Of a stretch of DNA of 64,000 nucleotides, positions 49,846-60,150 are shown one piece after another. The translations under genes were made by a program, and so were the position numbers. The notes beneath the pieces were generated by a model. The model saw only the letters and a program-made list of their open reading frames with translations, made no database searches and was not told where the DNA came from. The stretch is taken from NCBI RefSeq assembly GCF_964656455.1, contig NC_135720.1, positions 103,304,696-103,368,695 on the forward strand, written 5' to 3'. This DNA is from Halichoerus grypus. Its lineage: Eukaryota; Chordata; Mammalia; Carnivora; Phocidae. Numbering within the stretch: position 1 is the stretch's first letter; the number at the start of each line of letters is the position of its first letter.

Positions 49846-49955
49846 GCTGGAATCGATGGGGAAAGCATTGGCAACTGCCCCTTCTCTCAGCGTCTCTTTA
49901 TGATCCTCTGGCTGAAAGGTGTTGTGTTCAATGTCACCACTGTGGATCTGAAAAG
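49846..49955 (+). CDS. CLIC5: CLIC5 internal coding exon (exon 2 of the short isoform)
   Basis: This exon encodes the first part of the thioredoxin-like N-terminal domain of chloride intracellular channel protein 5. The frame reads [18 protein letters not shown] and continues through the hydrophobic [12 protein letters not shown] stretch to TTVDLK, about residues 22-57 of the 251-residue isoform. The CPFS motif holds the glutaredoxin-like reactive cysteine (Cys32 in that numbering). The hydrophobic run after it is the putative membrane-inserting segment of CLIC proteins. The acceptor is a strong pyrimidine tract ending in tttag, and the donor is AAAAG|gtaaac. The 110-bp length and phases (starts at codon position 1, ends after two bases of an Arg codon) match the CLIC family. 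Isoleucine after AG and Asn in VVFNV favour CLIC5 over CLIC4 and CLIC6. CLIC5 binds ezrin/radixin/moesin and cortical actin in hair-cell stereocilia and podocytes (family knowledge). Exon 1 lies upstream of the window. Confidence 0.97.
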
Positions 49956-50261
49956 GTAAACAATGCTGTATTAAGGAGGGATGTGTTTGGCTGCACGAAC
50001 AGAGAACTTCCCAGGAGGGAGGGCGGAAGCCTGCCTGTGGCTTCCAGCAGCCTCCTGCTCTTACCACATTGGCCAGACGGTGTCTCAGGGCCCATCCCTG
50101 ATTACAAGAGAGGCACCTGGGACTGAGCATTTCTCTGCCCAGATTAACAAGGTTTGAGTAGCAAGAAAGGGGGAAGGAGTGGATGTTGGATATGCAACTG
50201 AGAGTGGCCCAGAGGTGGACATGCATGTCTTAAAATCCAGGAGTCAGCCATTCCAGCGGTA

Positions 50262-50330
50262 CCATCCTGGGGGACTCTACCAGGACTTAGCAGTACTAGC
50301 GCCCCATCCTGGGGGACCCTACCAGGACTT
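50262..50330 (+). repeat. Two-copy duplication, period 42, in CLIC5 intron 2
   Basis: A 27-bp unit beginning ccatcctgggggac occurs at 50262-50288 and 50304-50330 with one mismatch. Confidence 0.92.
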
Positions 50331-50559
50331 CAGGTGTAAAAGTCTGAGTTTCCAGGGCGTTGGCATCTGACCATTTCCCCTTGCGTTGCTCTCATTTTTA
50401 GAATTCCTTAGTGTGAGAGTTCTGGATTATAGGCTGGGGATGGAGAGTTCCTCGTGCACTTTTAATGGTTGTTAAAAATACCAGGCATCATTCACTATCA
50501 AGAGCCACTCATTTCAGGCTCGTATCCTGCCTCCTGTCTTCTGTCTGTCCTTTCAATGC

Positions 50560-51480
50560 AGAGTAGCTCAAGGCTCACTCCCTGAGCCTCTATCATCTGC
50601 CTGTAGCTTCTTCCCTGGTGAGTTTAGCATATTCTTCACATCGCCTTTATGTAAATTATTCTATACCCGGGACTCTACCATCTAGAAATCTCTAGAGAGA
50701 TTTCCACTTGCGTTTTCTATTATCACTTTAAAATCTCTATGTCAAAAATTATATCTGTCATTTCTCCTTTGAGTTGGGCTCCCCTCCTGGATCCTGGGTT
50801 CTTCCATTTTCTAAGCACTGGAGAATTTCCAGCTCCCTTTTCTTGCCATCCCCCTTGTCAACCAGTTGCCAAAGGCAGGGCATTGTCCCACTGTGCTACG
50901 GCTCACCTCCGAGCCCTCTTCTCCGTTCCCAAAGCCCACACTGGGTTTGGGTCCCACCACTGCCCTCAGACTGTCTCTTTGTTCTTCCAACTGGACATCT
51001 TCCTTCCAGGTGCTCTCTCTCTCTCTGATCCATCCTCTATATTATCCTAAGGTTACTCTTCCTAAAATAGTTCTTTAATCATGTGGCTCCCCCACTCAAA
51101 AAACTTTCTGATACTTCCCGTTGCCTATGGAATAAACCCGTCTGTAGCTCTTTGCCAGATCTTCAGCTTTCCCAACGTTGTCTCCCAATGCTTCTCGCCT
51201 TGACCTAGCCGCCTCTCTCTGGCTGGACTACCTCTCGCCCCATCCCCTTTAGCTGCCAGCCCCTGGCTAGGATGCTTCCTCTGCCTCACAGACGCTCTCC
51301 TGCCTTCCTGAATGGACAGACTGTGCCCAGTCCCCAGGCGCAGCAGCTTCAGCCTCCCTCCCCTGGATTATCATCTGCAAGCACGTTTGCCTGGGGGTCA
51401 GAATGGGAAGGGAAGCCACCTCAGCATTCCTCAGATGCTTATATTGCTACTTTATATCTGTTATCTGACCCTACTAATGC
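50560..51480 (+). repeat. L2-like LINE stretch (diverged)
   Basis: Pyrimidine-rich sequence with 'ctgatacttcccgttgccta' and 'tggaataaacccgtctgtag', plus 'ctggctggactacctctcg', resembling the L2 ORF2 3' region. Boundaries approximate. Confidence 0.45.
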
Positions 51481-51544
51481 CCGTTGAGCCAGGCCAGGCA
51501 ATATCCCAACTCCAGTTCAATAGATAAGGAAACTTTCTTACTGC

Positions 51545-51546
51545 AA

Positions 51547-51589
<43 letters not shown>

Positions 51590-51591
51590 AT
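51545..51591 (+). repeat. (AAAT)n microsatellite in CLIC5 intron 2
   Basis: About eleven AAAT units, followed by a purine-rich stretch and a short (TA)n at 51640-51652. It looks like an A-rich tail whose parent element is not recognisable. Confidence 0.9.
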
Positions 51592-51689
51592 TTTTAAAAA
51601 GGACAGAAAAGGAAAGAAACAAAAACAAAGAAAGAAAACATATATATATATAATAAAGAGTTAAGGACTTTTTAAAAACATATGATATG

Positions 51690-51884
51690 GGGACGCCTGG
51701 GTGGCTCAGTCAGTTAAACGTCTGCCTTCAGCTCAGGTCATGATCATGGGGTCTTGGGATCGAGCCCCGCATCGGGCTCCCTGCTCAGCAGGGAGCCTGC
51801 TTCTCCCTCTGCCTACCATTCCCTCTGCCTGTGCTCTCTCTCTCTCTCGCTGACAAATAAGTAAGTAAAAATCTTTAAAAAAAC
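51690..51884 (+). mobile_element. CAN-SINE, sense, in CLIC5 intron 2
   Basis: The only CAN-SINE downstream of exon 2. Sense head cgcctgggtggctcagtcag, A-rich tail. The flanks aaacatatgatatg (51676-51689) and aaacatatgatacg (51885-51898) form a 14-bp duplication with one mismatch. Confidence 0.94.
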
Positions 51885-51924
51885 AAACATATGATACGAT
51901 GAAGTTTAGCAATTTCTAAGAATA

Positions 51925-52110
51925 TTAATTTCTTATCCTGGCACCACCATTTGTTGGCCGAGTGACCTTGAATGAGGTCGTTCGTTTGTCCGAGCCTCGG
52001 TTCCCTCGTCTGTACGATGGGGACACAAGCACTGCCTCGTTCGCAGAGGAACTGTGAGGATGCCGCGAGGCAGGCCACGGGAGGCATTTACGTTCAGGAC
52101 TGTGCCTGGC
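51925..52110 (+). repeat. MIR (sense), unusually rich in CpG
   Basis: 'gagcctcggttccctcgtct' and 'gtacgatggggacacaagca' match the MIR 3' half, with many CpGs at places where the remembered consensus has CA, TG or AA. Confidence 0.75.
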
Positions 52111-53382
52111 TCACAGCCAGCACAACATGCTGACTATTTGTAGCTTCATCCCTTCCCTCACGGAGCTGGTGATGCAGTCAGGGAAAGAGGACCGACAGAG
52201 ATGAAATAGTCCATAAATTAGACCTGGCAATATGGAATTAAATGCGAATTGTGTAATTTCAGCCATAAATGCCGAAGAGGGTCCATAAAGAGAGAGGCCC
52301 ACAGCTGACCAGTGTCCCGTTGGCCGAGTCCAGCGGAGCACCAGCCGTAGGCGGTACCCCCCAGGGATGCCAGCAGACTCCAGAGGCCATTGTTCTCTCG
52401 AGTCACGGAGGGAAAAAAAATAATTTCTGTTTCTTTAAGCCACAGAGAGGTAATGGCTGAAAAATACAATGAGTATAGATTTCCCCTCCCTGATGAGAAC
52501 CCACGCATTTCTGCCTTGTGTCAGCTCTGAAAAACAGGAGGAGAAGGTAAAGAATGTCCTCTAATTGTCCAAAGGAGGGAACGCACACCAAGTCAACAAA
52601 GGGACCAAGTAGATGAGATCTTAAAACCACTCTCGGTCCCAGCTGTCTCAGGAGTTCCAAGTACCACACAATGTAGCTGGAGAGAATGTGTGTTTGGGGA
52701 GCGATATGGGAGTGAGCACCGTGATTGAAATTCTTCCCTTCCCCTCCCAAACTGATTATGCTAGGAATTTGTTTCATTTACAGACTCCTCTACCCCTTGT
52801 TTACTTTTTCTTCGGTTGCTCCATCCAGTGTTTTCCGCTCCCAACTCCCACAAGTGTTGCATTCTCTGCGAGAGCATTTGGGGTGAATCTGCTGTTCCAG
52901 CCTGGCTCAGGGACGTGTGCATTCTTATTCTTCCTCTTCCTTACTGTTTCCTTTGGCACTGCCCCTCACCCCTCATGCCCCCCATCCGCCAACCTTCCTT
53001 CTCTCACTTTGCTCCAACTGTGCTCTTGCATTTCCACCAGCTGGTGGAAACATGGAAGCACGCCCTTGGGTATGATTGGGGCCGTGGCGAGCACAAGGCC
53101 ACTCTCTCTCCTGCTGTGCATTCTCTCAACAACGCAGAAGGTATCTCTTAGTATAAATGTATGATTGAATTCTGACTTTTTAAAGGTTGGCATCCTGTAG
53201 AATGCATTTTTGTTAAGCTAAGTGGCGAAGGACCTTTTGAAAACAAAGCCCAACCTCTGCCCTGGGTATTAAAATCTTGGTGCTCATTTCGACAGCCACC
53301 TGCCATACTCTGCTTTTTCACTAGGACTCAACTCCTTCATCTTGACTTGTTCTCATGACTTCCACAGGACAGACTTCCTGTG

Positions 53383-53445
53383 TCACACCACATCCCTTCA
53401 GTATATGTGCTGCCAAAGCGAGCACATCACACCACATCCCTTCAG
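53383..53445 (+). repeat. Two-copy duplication, period 44, upstream of exon 3
   Basis: tcacaccacatcccttcag occurs exactly at 53383-53401 and 53427-53445. Confidence 0.92.
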
Positions 53446-53606
53446 AACTTTCTCCAACCTCCCCTGTTCTAGGTGCCCCCACCATAAGTCTGTTTGATGG
53501 ACAGGAGTGCTGGACAGCCCAGGGCGTCTAATTCACAAGTTGCAGATTCCCCTGAAGTTGAGGTGTCCTGGTGTAAGCCACCTCCTGAATCTCGATCTCT
53601 CTACAG

Positions 53607-53732
53607 AAAGCCGGCCGACCTGCACAACCTTGCCCCAGGCACCCATCCGCCCTTCTTGACCTTCAACGGGGATGTGAAGACGGACGTCAATAAGATCGAG
53701 GAATTCCTGGAGGAGACTTTGGCTCCTGAAAA
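53607..53732 (+). CDS. CLIC5: CLIC5 internal coding exon (exon 3 of the short isoform)
   Basis: This exon continues the N-terminal domain: [19 protein letters not shown], then [22 protein letters not shown], about residues 59-99. The first base completes the split Arg codon from the previous exon and the last two bases begin the Lys codon finished in the next. It holds the cis-Pro loop of the thioredoxin-like fold (THPPF) and the linker toward the all-helical C-terminal domain. The acceptor is ctctctacag|A. The donor, GAAAA|gtaatg, is weak: it lacks G at -1 and +5. At 126 bp the exon is a multiple of three and both junctions have the same phase, so skipping it would keep the frame. The residues [19 protein letters not shown] are CLIC5-type; as remembered, CLIC4 has [18 protein letters not shown]. 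Confidence 0.97.
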
Positions 53733-54719
53733 GTAATGAGCTGCTTATTTCTGAAGCTAATGGCAGGGGTGGGTCCGTGTTGGAATTAGAGAAGCACCGT
53801 TAGCTTCGAGGAGGCAGATTTCCAAAGGAACCTCATCAATCCAGAGCGTAGGGCCCTCTTCTCAAGCCCAGAGAGTTGCCAATCTCAAAACCACTCCACC
53901 AAGTCCAACTCCAAGAGTGGACACCCCTATGAACAGGATCTGCCTCCTCAACAGAACACCGGGAAGTGTGCCACCCCTCCATCCCCCTCCATGAGTCCTC
54001 CCCAGGTCACTTTGCCTGAAAGACCCCTAAACGAGGGCAAAGGCTCCCCCATTTTAGAACGAGAACTGGAAGGCTGACAAAATGAGAGTAAGCCAGGAGA
54101 GAGGTAACCCCATGACTTAAAACCACACCCAAGTATAAACAGGAGTCACAAATCTGACCATGTCTGGTCAAAGCCCATAATCAAAGATGTGAAGACTGAC
54201 TCCTTTTCTAAACTGGGCCCTGGGGGGGTTGGGGATGGGGAAGAGACTAGAGGGCTGTAGGCTCTCGGGTAGACCAGCTGCTCCTGAAGGAAAACCAGAG
54301 TAAAGGGAAGGAAGGTGAATTCTGAAAGTTACTGGAAACTAGACTTGTTCCTTATACTCTATTGTAATCAGGGACTAAAACAACCACACTGTTTTGTTTT
54401 AACTAGAAAAAGATTTCATATAGGTAAGGCTCACACGGACTCCATCCTGTAGGACAGCCACTGAAAAGTTTGAAGTAAAAGTATTTAGAGTCAGTTTTCA
54501 GGCTTACTTCGGGGGGTGGGAAGATGAGGAGGGCAGAGGATGGAAAAGCCAGAGGTAGAGAAATCAATTAGGAGGAGCCACTTGATGATGGTCCATGGAA
54601 GACAGGCAAGGTGGCTGATTTAAGGCAGTGACAGTGAACTGGGGGCAGAGAGGTAAGAAGGACTCAGTATCTACCCAGCACCTAAAATAAGTGGGATTGG
54701 ACCACTGGAAACCACCATC

Positions 54720-54920
54720 TTGCATTTACTTTGAAGTTGTATTTATTTATCAATAATTTTATAGCCTTCACCAAGTGCCCTAGGAGATAGATGTTACCTA
54801 GCCTCATTTTGCAGCTGGGGAAACTGAGGTATCGAGAGGTTGAGTCACTTGCTCAAGGTTACACATCTAACAAGTGACTGTTAAGTTAAAATTCCCAATT
54901 GGTGCTCTGATTAAGCCTTA
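54720..54920 (-). repeat. MIR (antisense), well preserved
   Basis: 'cattttgcagctggggaaac', 'tgaggtatcgagaggttgag' and 'acttgctcaaggttacacat' follow antisense MIR. Confidence 0.9.
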
Positions 54921-56004
54921 ATATCTATACATTCTTCCTAAAAACTATTCTTGGTCATCCACCTTAGGACAGTTTATTTTCACACTGAGAGTGGAAAGCT
55001 GCCTCGAGCCCATTGGAAGCAGCTGAGTATAGACTTTAAATGAGTGTATTGGTTAAATCAGCCATAACCCCCATCTCAGCTACCACCAGGAGCCACAGCA
55101 TCTCCAAACAGGACACCAGCCAGCCACTTTGCTGAAAGGGTCCTGAGAGGGCTCCGGTGCCATCCCCCCACCCTGGGACTCAGCCTCATTGCTGGTGCTG
55201 GGTTGAGATCCCACACGAGAAGATAAATGCTGTTTGCAATAACTGAACAGAGTTTAGACCTGTGCGTGGGAGCCCCAGAAGGGACTGTCCAGGGGAAAGC
55301 TGTTTTCCTTTGAGAAGCAATACTCGAGCTCAGGAGTGACCACTTCTGTCTAGGCCAGTGGGGAACATGAAACGGGAGTGGTGGGGAGCACACCCACCCG
55401 GTCCTTTGCCAGGCCAGTAGGTGGAGGTATGCAGGGCTGGGCTGAGCCCCCCGGGGCCTGAGGCCTTCTCTCCTAGTTCTGCCAGCTGTGTGCTGTGACC
55501 CCTCGAATATTCCTTCTCTGCTCTCAGCCTCCATCCCCTCCTGTGTAAAAGGATGACCGAGAGCCCCTCCTGTTCTTCACTCTAGCCAGGCTCCCTGCAC
55601 CCCGACCGGCTGTGCCTTTCCCAGGCTGTTTTCTTTTCCTTAGCACTCTCCAGTCCTACATTCACAGTGGGACCAAAGGGGCCCTGGAGACCCCGAGAGT
55701 TACACGCCCCTAGTGCATGTGTACATTCTTCCAGAGGAGGACCATCATCAGATTCATCATCATTTCATCAGATTCCAAAAAATGGCCATGATCCAAATAG
55801 AGCTACCCAGTGTCGGACTTCCCTGTCCTCGCACATTACCTGTCCTAAGTTCTGCTTCCTCGGGTCCGCGTCCTTTTCTGGACTGCAGTTGTGTGGGGGA
55901 GGTTTTCCTCCATGCACTCCTAGCGTATCAGTGATGCAACGATCCACCACACCCAAGTAGCAGAACCTCAAAACTGTTAAAATGCATGTCTCGGGAGTGC
56001 CACC

Positions 56005-56015
56005 AAGATGGCGGC
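56005..56015 (+). promoter_or_regulatory. YY1-like motif in CLIC5 intron 3
   Basis: aagatggcggc, the extended form of the YY1 core. There is no CpG island or transcription start context around it. Confidence 0.35.
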
Positions 56016-56274
56016 CCTAGTGATGAGGCGGGCAGCCAGCCTAGAGTCCTCAAGAATGCCCTTTAGATGACTTTGTATGGGTCACACTGGGGCGGAGGCC
56101 ATCATTACCTTCTAGTAAATGCCCCCAAGCCAGTGTCTTGGCCCCACAAAGGGAGACCCGCTATTCTGCCCACAACAAGCCACCAGCCCCGGCTAGCTGC
56201 CCACTGATTCGAGCAGCGAGGCCTCTGTGGCCCAAAGCCGAGGCCCCTGGAGGAGCCCAGTTTGACCTTCTGGT

Positions 56275-56289
56275 TCTCTAGGGGGCAGC
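56275..56289 (+). promoter_or_regulatory. CTCF-like motif in CLIC5 intron 3
   Basis: tctctagggggcagc, with a perfect AGGGGGCAGC half and two mismatches in the first three bases. Confidence 0.3.
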
Positions 56290-56704
56290 AAACCCCCCAG
56301 AACTGTTCACCGAACGCTGTTCTGCCACGTGTTTCTCATCACACCACTGTTTGTAAAAGCTGCCAGAGAGCCAAGAAATTGTGGTAGCCTTTTTCCCCTT
56401 AGCTTTACTTTTTAAAAGAAAAAAAACCACATGCAAACACTCCAACCATTTTTTTTTTTTTTAAATCACATTTGGTCCCACAAAGCATTTGGTGTCAAAA
56501 GAAATTCAGGAAGTCTCAAGTAGTTTCTAAATGAGACTAACTTCCATTTCTTTCCTGAGACTGGCCCGGTTAACACTCAACAGGGAAGCACTGGGATAAG
56601 CCTGGTGATTACTGTCGAGGCATGCCGGGCCTCACCTTTCACCTCCACAGAGTGGCCAGAGTTCAGAGGATCCAGAACTGAGAGGCAGGAGAGCAGACTC
56701 TGGC

Positions 56705-56840
56705 CACCTTTCTATCGTGTTTGCAGGATGGCCTTGGGCCAGCCTCTCTCCCATTTCCTCATGAGGGGGTAGAACTGTGTAGTCCCGAAGATGCTTTTCA
56801 GCAGAAGCTCTGTGATCCCATGAGGGTCTCAAAGCCCTTT
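56705..56840 (+). repeat. MIR (sense)
   Basis: 'gatggccttgggccagcctc' and 'tcccatttcctcatgagggg' match the MIR core/3' region. Confidence 0.6.
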
Positions 56841-57187
56841 CCCAGAGCTGGTTATTATTTAAAATACCCCTTGTGCATAGATGGTGTGAGAAGAAGTCAG
56901 GAGGGCAAACTGATAATGGATCACAGCCCAGCAAGTAGTCAGTCAACTAGCAAGTACGTACTGAGGACAAACGGGGTCCTGAACATTGCCAGAATTGGAA
57001 GATGCTTTGAATTCATTATTTTGAGAAGTGTTTATAGATATCTCACAATAGAGAAAAACAGGAATTCTTCTCATCCTCCAGGAAGTAGAGAAGTAGTCTT
57101 GGTACCAAGGACAGGATCGAGTGGTGGCTGAGAAGATGGACTTTAGGGTCAGAATGGCTTGCATTCTAATCCACACCACGAGGTTGT

Positions 57188-57480
57188 GCCACATAAATTA
57201 GCCACAGAATCTCAGTAGCTTAGCAGAATACAGTTTATTCCTCACTCTGGCAAAGTCTAAGTGGGCAGTATGGCCCTCTTCCGTATTGTAGCCTTTGGAA
57301 TATGCGACCCCCAAGGCTCCTTCAGCAGAGAAAAAGTAAGAAGGTTCGTGCCAAATGTTTTTAAGGGCCGGGGCTGTGAGTGGTTACATCATGTCCCCTC
57401 TCATCCTATTGGCCAAAATCCAGCCGCATGACCCCAATCTAACTGAGAAGCAGAAGCTGGGAAATGCAGAGAAGTACATG
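57188..57480. mobile_element. Possible LTR-like insertion within a MIR
   Basis: 'agtagcttagcagaatacag' and 'tcctattggccaaaatccag' resemble antisense MaLR blocks. MIR-like sequence precedes it (57130-57185) and seems to resume at about 57500 with 'cacatctgtaaaataatgat'. Family uncertain. Confidence 0.35.
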
Positions 57481-58144
57481 GATATTTAATCTTTAATTCT
57501 CACATCTGTAAAATAATGATTGTAATGTTGATCTCGTGGGACTATCATAGAAGATAATACTACTTAGCCTAGTGCCGAACATCAAGTCAAAAGCTCATGA
57601 AGTGGCACCTTGAAGCATTAGAAAGAGAAGTCACTACCTTTTTTGTGACTGTCTTCCAGATTTAATCATAAGGACCTTCATCTTAAAACCGCAGATCCCA
57701 AGGGATGTCTCTTAATGACTAATCCAGACCCTGTCTACCTCTAAGGATCATTTGCTTAATTAGCAGAGACAAGACAAGCAAGCACACAGCCAAGGATCAG
57801 AAGAGTCAGAAGCATTAACCTGCTTTTCAAGTGAGGGTTTGGTGAGATGAAGAAGCAGGAATAAAGGAAAAGGGAGAGAACTTTTCAGCTCATTAGAAAA
57901 AGGAGGGTCAACACTCAAGCTGCCAGGGAGCCCCTAGGATTGGCAAAGGCCCCTCCATCAGGGCAGGAGAATTGTGTCTCTTTCTCCAGTGTATCCCCAA
58001 CCCCAGGGACAGGACCTGGCCATGGTGGATGCTTAATGCATGCTGGTTTTATTGCATGGGCCCCTTGTGTTCAGTGGCATGGTGGCCTGTGGCTAATCAG
58101 TGAGAAGTCAGTGGGGGCCCTGAGCCAGTCAGAGCACTTCCATC

Positions 58145-58147
<3 letters not shown>

Positions 58148-58182
<35 letters not shown>
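58148..58182 (+). repeat. (AT)17 microsatellite in CLIC5 intron 3
   Basis: Uninterrupted AT dinucleotides. Confidence 0.95.
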
Positions 58183-58186
<4 letters not shown>

Positions 58187-58329
58187 CACTACTATTTACA
58201 AAAAATTTTTTTTATGAGAGGCCAACTGTTTTGCATCTCAGAGTGAAGCTTAAGTGCATGTTTAAGCTGAATGCTTTTGAAATAAGATATCTTAAAAATA
58301 GAACGGAGAGAAATTGTCATCAGGTAGAG

Positions 58330-58658
58330 CAGGGGTCGACAAACTTCTCTGCAAGGGGCTAGATAGTAAGTCTTTTCGGCTTTGGGGGCTGTAGAGTCTG
58401 TGCCACGGCTCTGCTGCCGTGAGAGTGCAAGCAGCCATATACAACACGTACATGAATGGACATGGCTGTGTTCTAATTAAATGTATGAATACTGAAATAG
58501 GAATTTCATATTATTTTCACAGATCCCAAAATACTACCCTCCTTTTGATTTTTTTCAGTCATTTAAAAATGTTATAAAAACTATTCTTAGTTCATGGGAG
58601 GTATATAAACAGATATTGGGCTGAACTTGGCCCATGGGCTGTAGTTCACTAACTCCTG
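58330..58658 (+). mobile_element. hAT-like non-autonomous DNA transposon relic
   Basis: Starts caggggtcgacaaac and ends near gtagttcactaactcctg. The interior follows the familiar mammalian pattern of a ggcaaact head, a pyrimidine-rich 'ggctttg' block and a 'catggctgtgttctaatt' block. No matching 8-bp target duplication is left. Family name not assigned. Confidence 0.6.
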
Positions 58659-59433
58659 AGTTCGAAAAATTCACCATCTCTTTGATTGTCATCAGACCAC
58701 ATCACCGTCTTACTTCAAAGATGTTTCTATGAATGAGACACTATTTCTTAGCCTTCTAGAGAAACAGAATGTACTCTGTAGCCCACTTATTTGCATATAC
58801 AAAATATGGTATAAATATGGAGTGAACATGAATGCCCTTAACATCCCAGTATAATAGCCTCCTCAAGTCTAGTTACCGAAATCAGTGAGATTAATACTTG
58901 GATACACATTTCCCACAAAGACAAACTTCAAATGGGACATTAAGCTGTACAGTAAAGTCTCAGGAAATCATAGTGCTTAGAAAACAGGCCAGCACTAGCC
59001 TGGTTTCCCTGAACACATGGCCCTGTGTTGTCCATTTTAGATTTGGTTCTACCTACTCATGATGGGCCCACACTGATGGTGAAGAAATGGTCAGATTATT
59101 GCAAGTCTGGTCAAATGATGGCATAAAGCAAAACAAAACAACAAACCCAAACAAATAGTCTACTGAAAATGCATTTTCTAGGCCCTCTCTTTTTACCTTA
59201 TCAAGCAAGAACAAAGAGCACTTGGTATTTATTAATAATAATTTAAGGCAATCAGTTCTGAGAGCCTGCCAGATTCTGTGTGCAAAGGCCAAAATAAGGA
59301 AGGATGATCCTAAATTGCCATGGTCTTGGATTACCTAGCATCCTGCAGGAACTTGCCTGGTGCCCCGCTGACGGCAGATGAATCTGATAATTCCCAGTAT
59401 ACTCAAGAAGATGTGTGTGCTGAACCTGTGCAG

Positions 59434-59448
59434 AGCGCCCTCTGCAGG
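59434..59448 (-). promoter_or_regulatory. CTCF-like motif in CLIC5 intron 3
   Basis: On the - strand: cctgcagagggcgct. It fits the 15-position core CCASYAGRKGGCRSY at 14 of 15 positions (third base T instead of A). Sequence match only; occupancy unknown. Confidence 0.5.
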
Positions 59449-59569
59449 CGGATGGAGAAAGTGCATTCATGGTGTTCAGCTGAGCTGGAGGGAGGGCTTT
59501 GGGGCTTTAAGGGTAAATAGCAGAGTCCAGGAGAGGCCGGAAGACACCGAACTGGAGAGCTGGGCTTCC

Positions 59570-59790
59570 AGAGTGAAGCTGCCTAGGTTGGAGTCCTGGC
59601 TTTGCCCCCTATCCATGTGACCTTAGGCAAATTGCTTAACTTCTCTGGGCCTCCTTTTTCTCACGTGGGAAATGAGCCCAATCAGAGTACCAATAGAACT
59701 GTGAAGAATAAATGATGGATACGTATAAAGGGGCTAGCACAGTGCCTGGCCCGTAGCAGGCACTCAGTGCAAGTTAGCTTTTGCAGATAT
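59570..59790 (+). repeat. MIR (sense), nearly full length
   Basis: 'catgtgaccttaggcaaatt', 'gcttaacttctctgggcctc', 'agcacagtgcctggcccgta' and 'gcaggcactcagtgcaagtt' follow MIR closely. Confidence 0.92.
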
Positions 59791-59794
59791 CAGA

Positions 59795-59960
59795 GAAGTG
59801 GCGTGATGGAACAGGAAGAACACTGAGGGCCGGGTTCTCACAGTCCCCCAACGATTTATTAGCCGTGGGTCCTTAAAGAACCCTTCTACCTTTCTGGTCT
59901 CTAGCTGTCTTCCCTGTAGAGTGAGGACCAGAATGCCTTCTGTATCTGCCTGATGGCAGA
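59795..59960 (+). repeat. MIR (sense), second copy
   Basis: 'gtggcgtgatggaacaggaa' and 'tggtctctagctgtcttccc' match the 5' and 3' MIR parts. It lies directly after another MIR. Confidence 0.6.
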
Positions 59961-60080
59961 GGGCTGGACCCCACGACTTTCTGAGGACTCTTCCGATGGC
60001 AATATCTGAAATTAAACAGTCACTTAGCATGGCTCAAGAGTGGACAGTACCAGCTAGCTAATGGGCCAATCAAGGAGCAG

Positions 60081-60150
60081 CAAGAGAAAGAGAGAAGGAG
60101 AGAAGGAAAGAAAGAAGGAAGGAAGGGAAGGGAAGAAAGAAAACAAATAA
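60081..60150 (+). repeat. Purine-only GAAG-type simple repeat
   Basis: Mixed GAGA, GAAG and GGAA units; one strand is nearly all purine. Confidence 0.9.

Larger units (their letters stand above)
49956..53606 (+). other. CLIC5: CLIC5 intron 2 (complete)
   Basis: A GT-AG intron of 3651 bp. It contains a 27-bp duplication pair, an L2-like stretch, an (AAAT)n tract, one sense CAN-SINE (51690-51884), a MIR with many CpGs and a raised-CpG patch to about 52400. The last kilobase is mostly unassigned, with a 19-bp repeat pair near 53383-53445. Confidence 0.95.

Noticed and set aside
49672..50226. 184-residue open frame on the - strand
   Set aside because: Antisense shadow over CLIC5 exon 2 and its flanks.
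52688..53164. 158-residue open frame in CLIC5 intron 2
   Set aside because: Hydrophobic and Ser/Pro-rich translation of CT-rich DNA, with no splice or domain support.
58330..58337. 8-bp target duplication for the hAT-like relic in intron 3
   Set aside because: The bases before and after the element (aggtagag, agttcgaa) do not match, so an insertion signature cannot be claimed.
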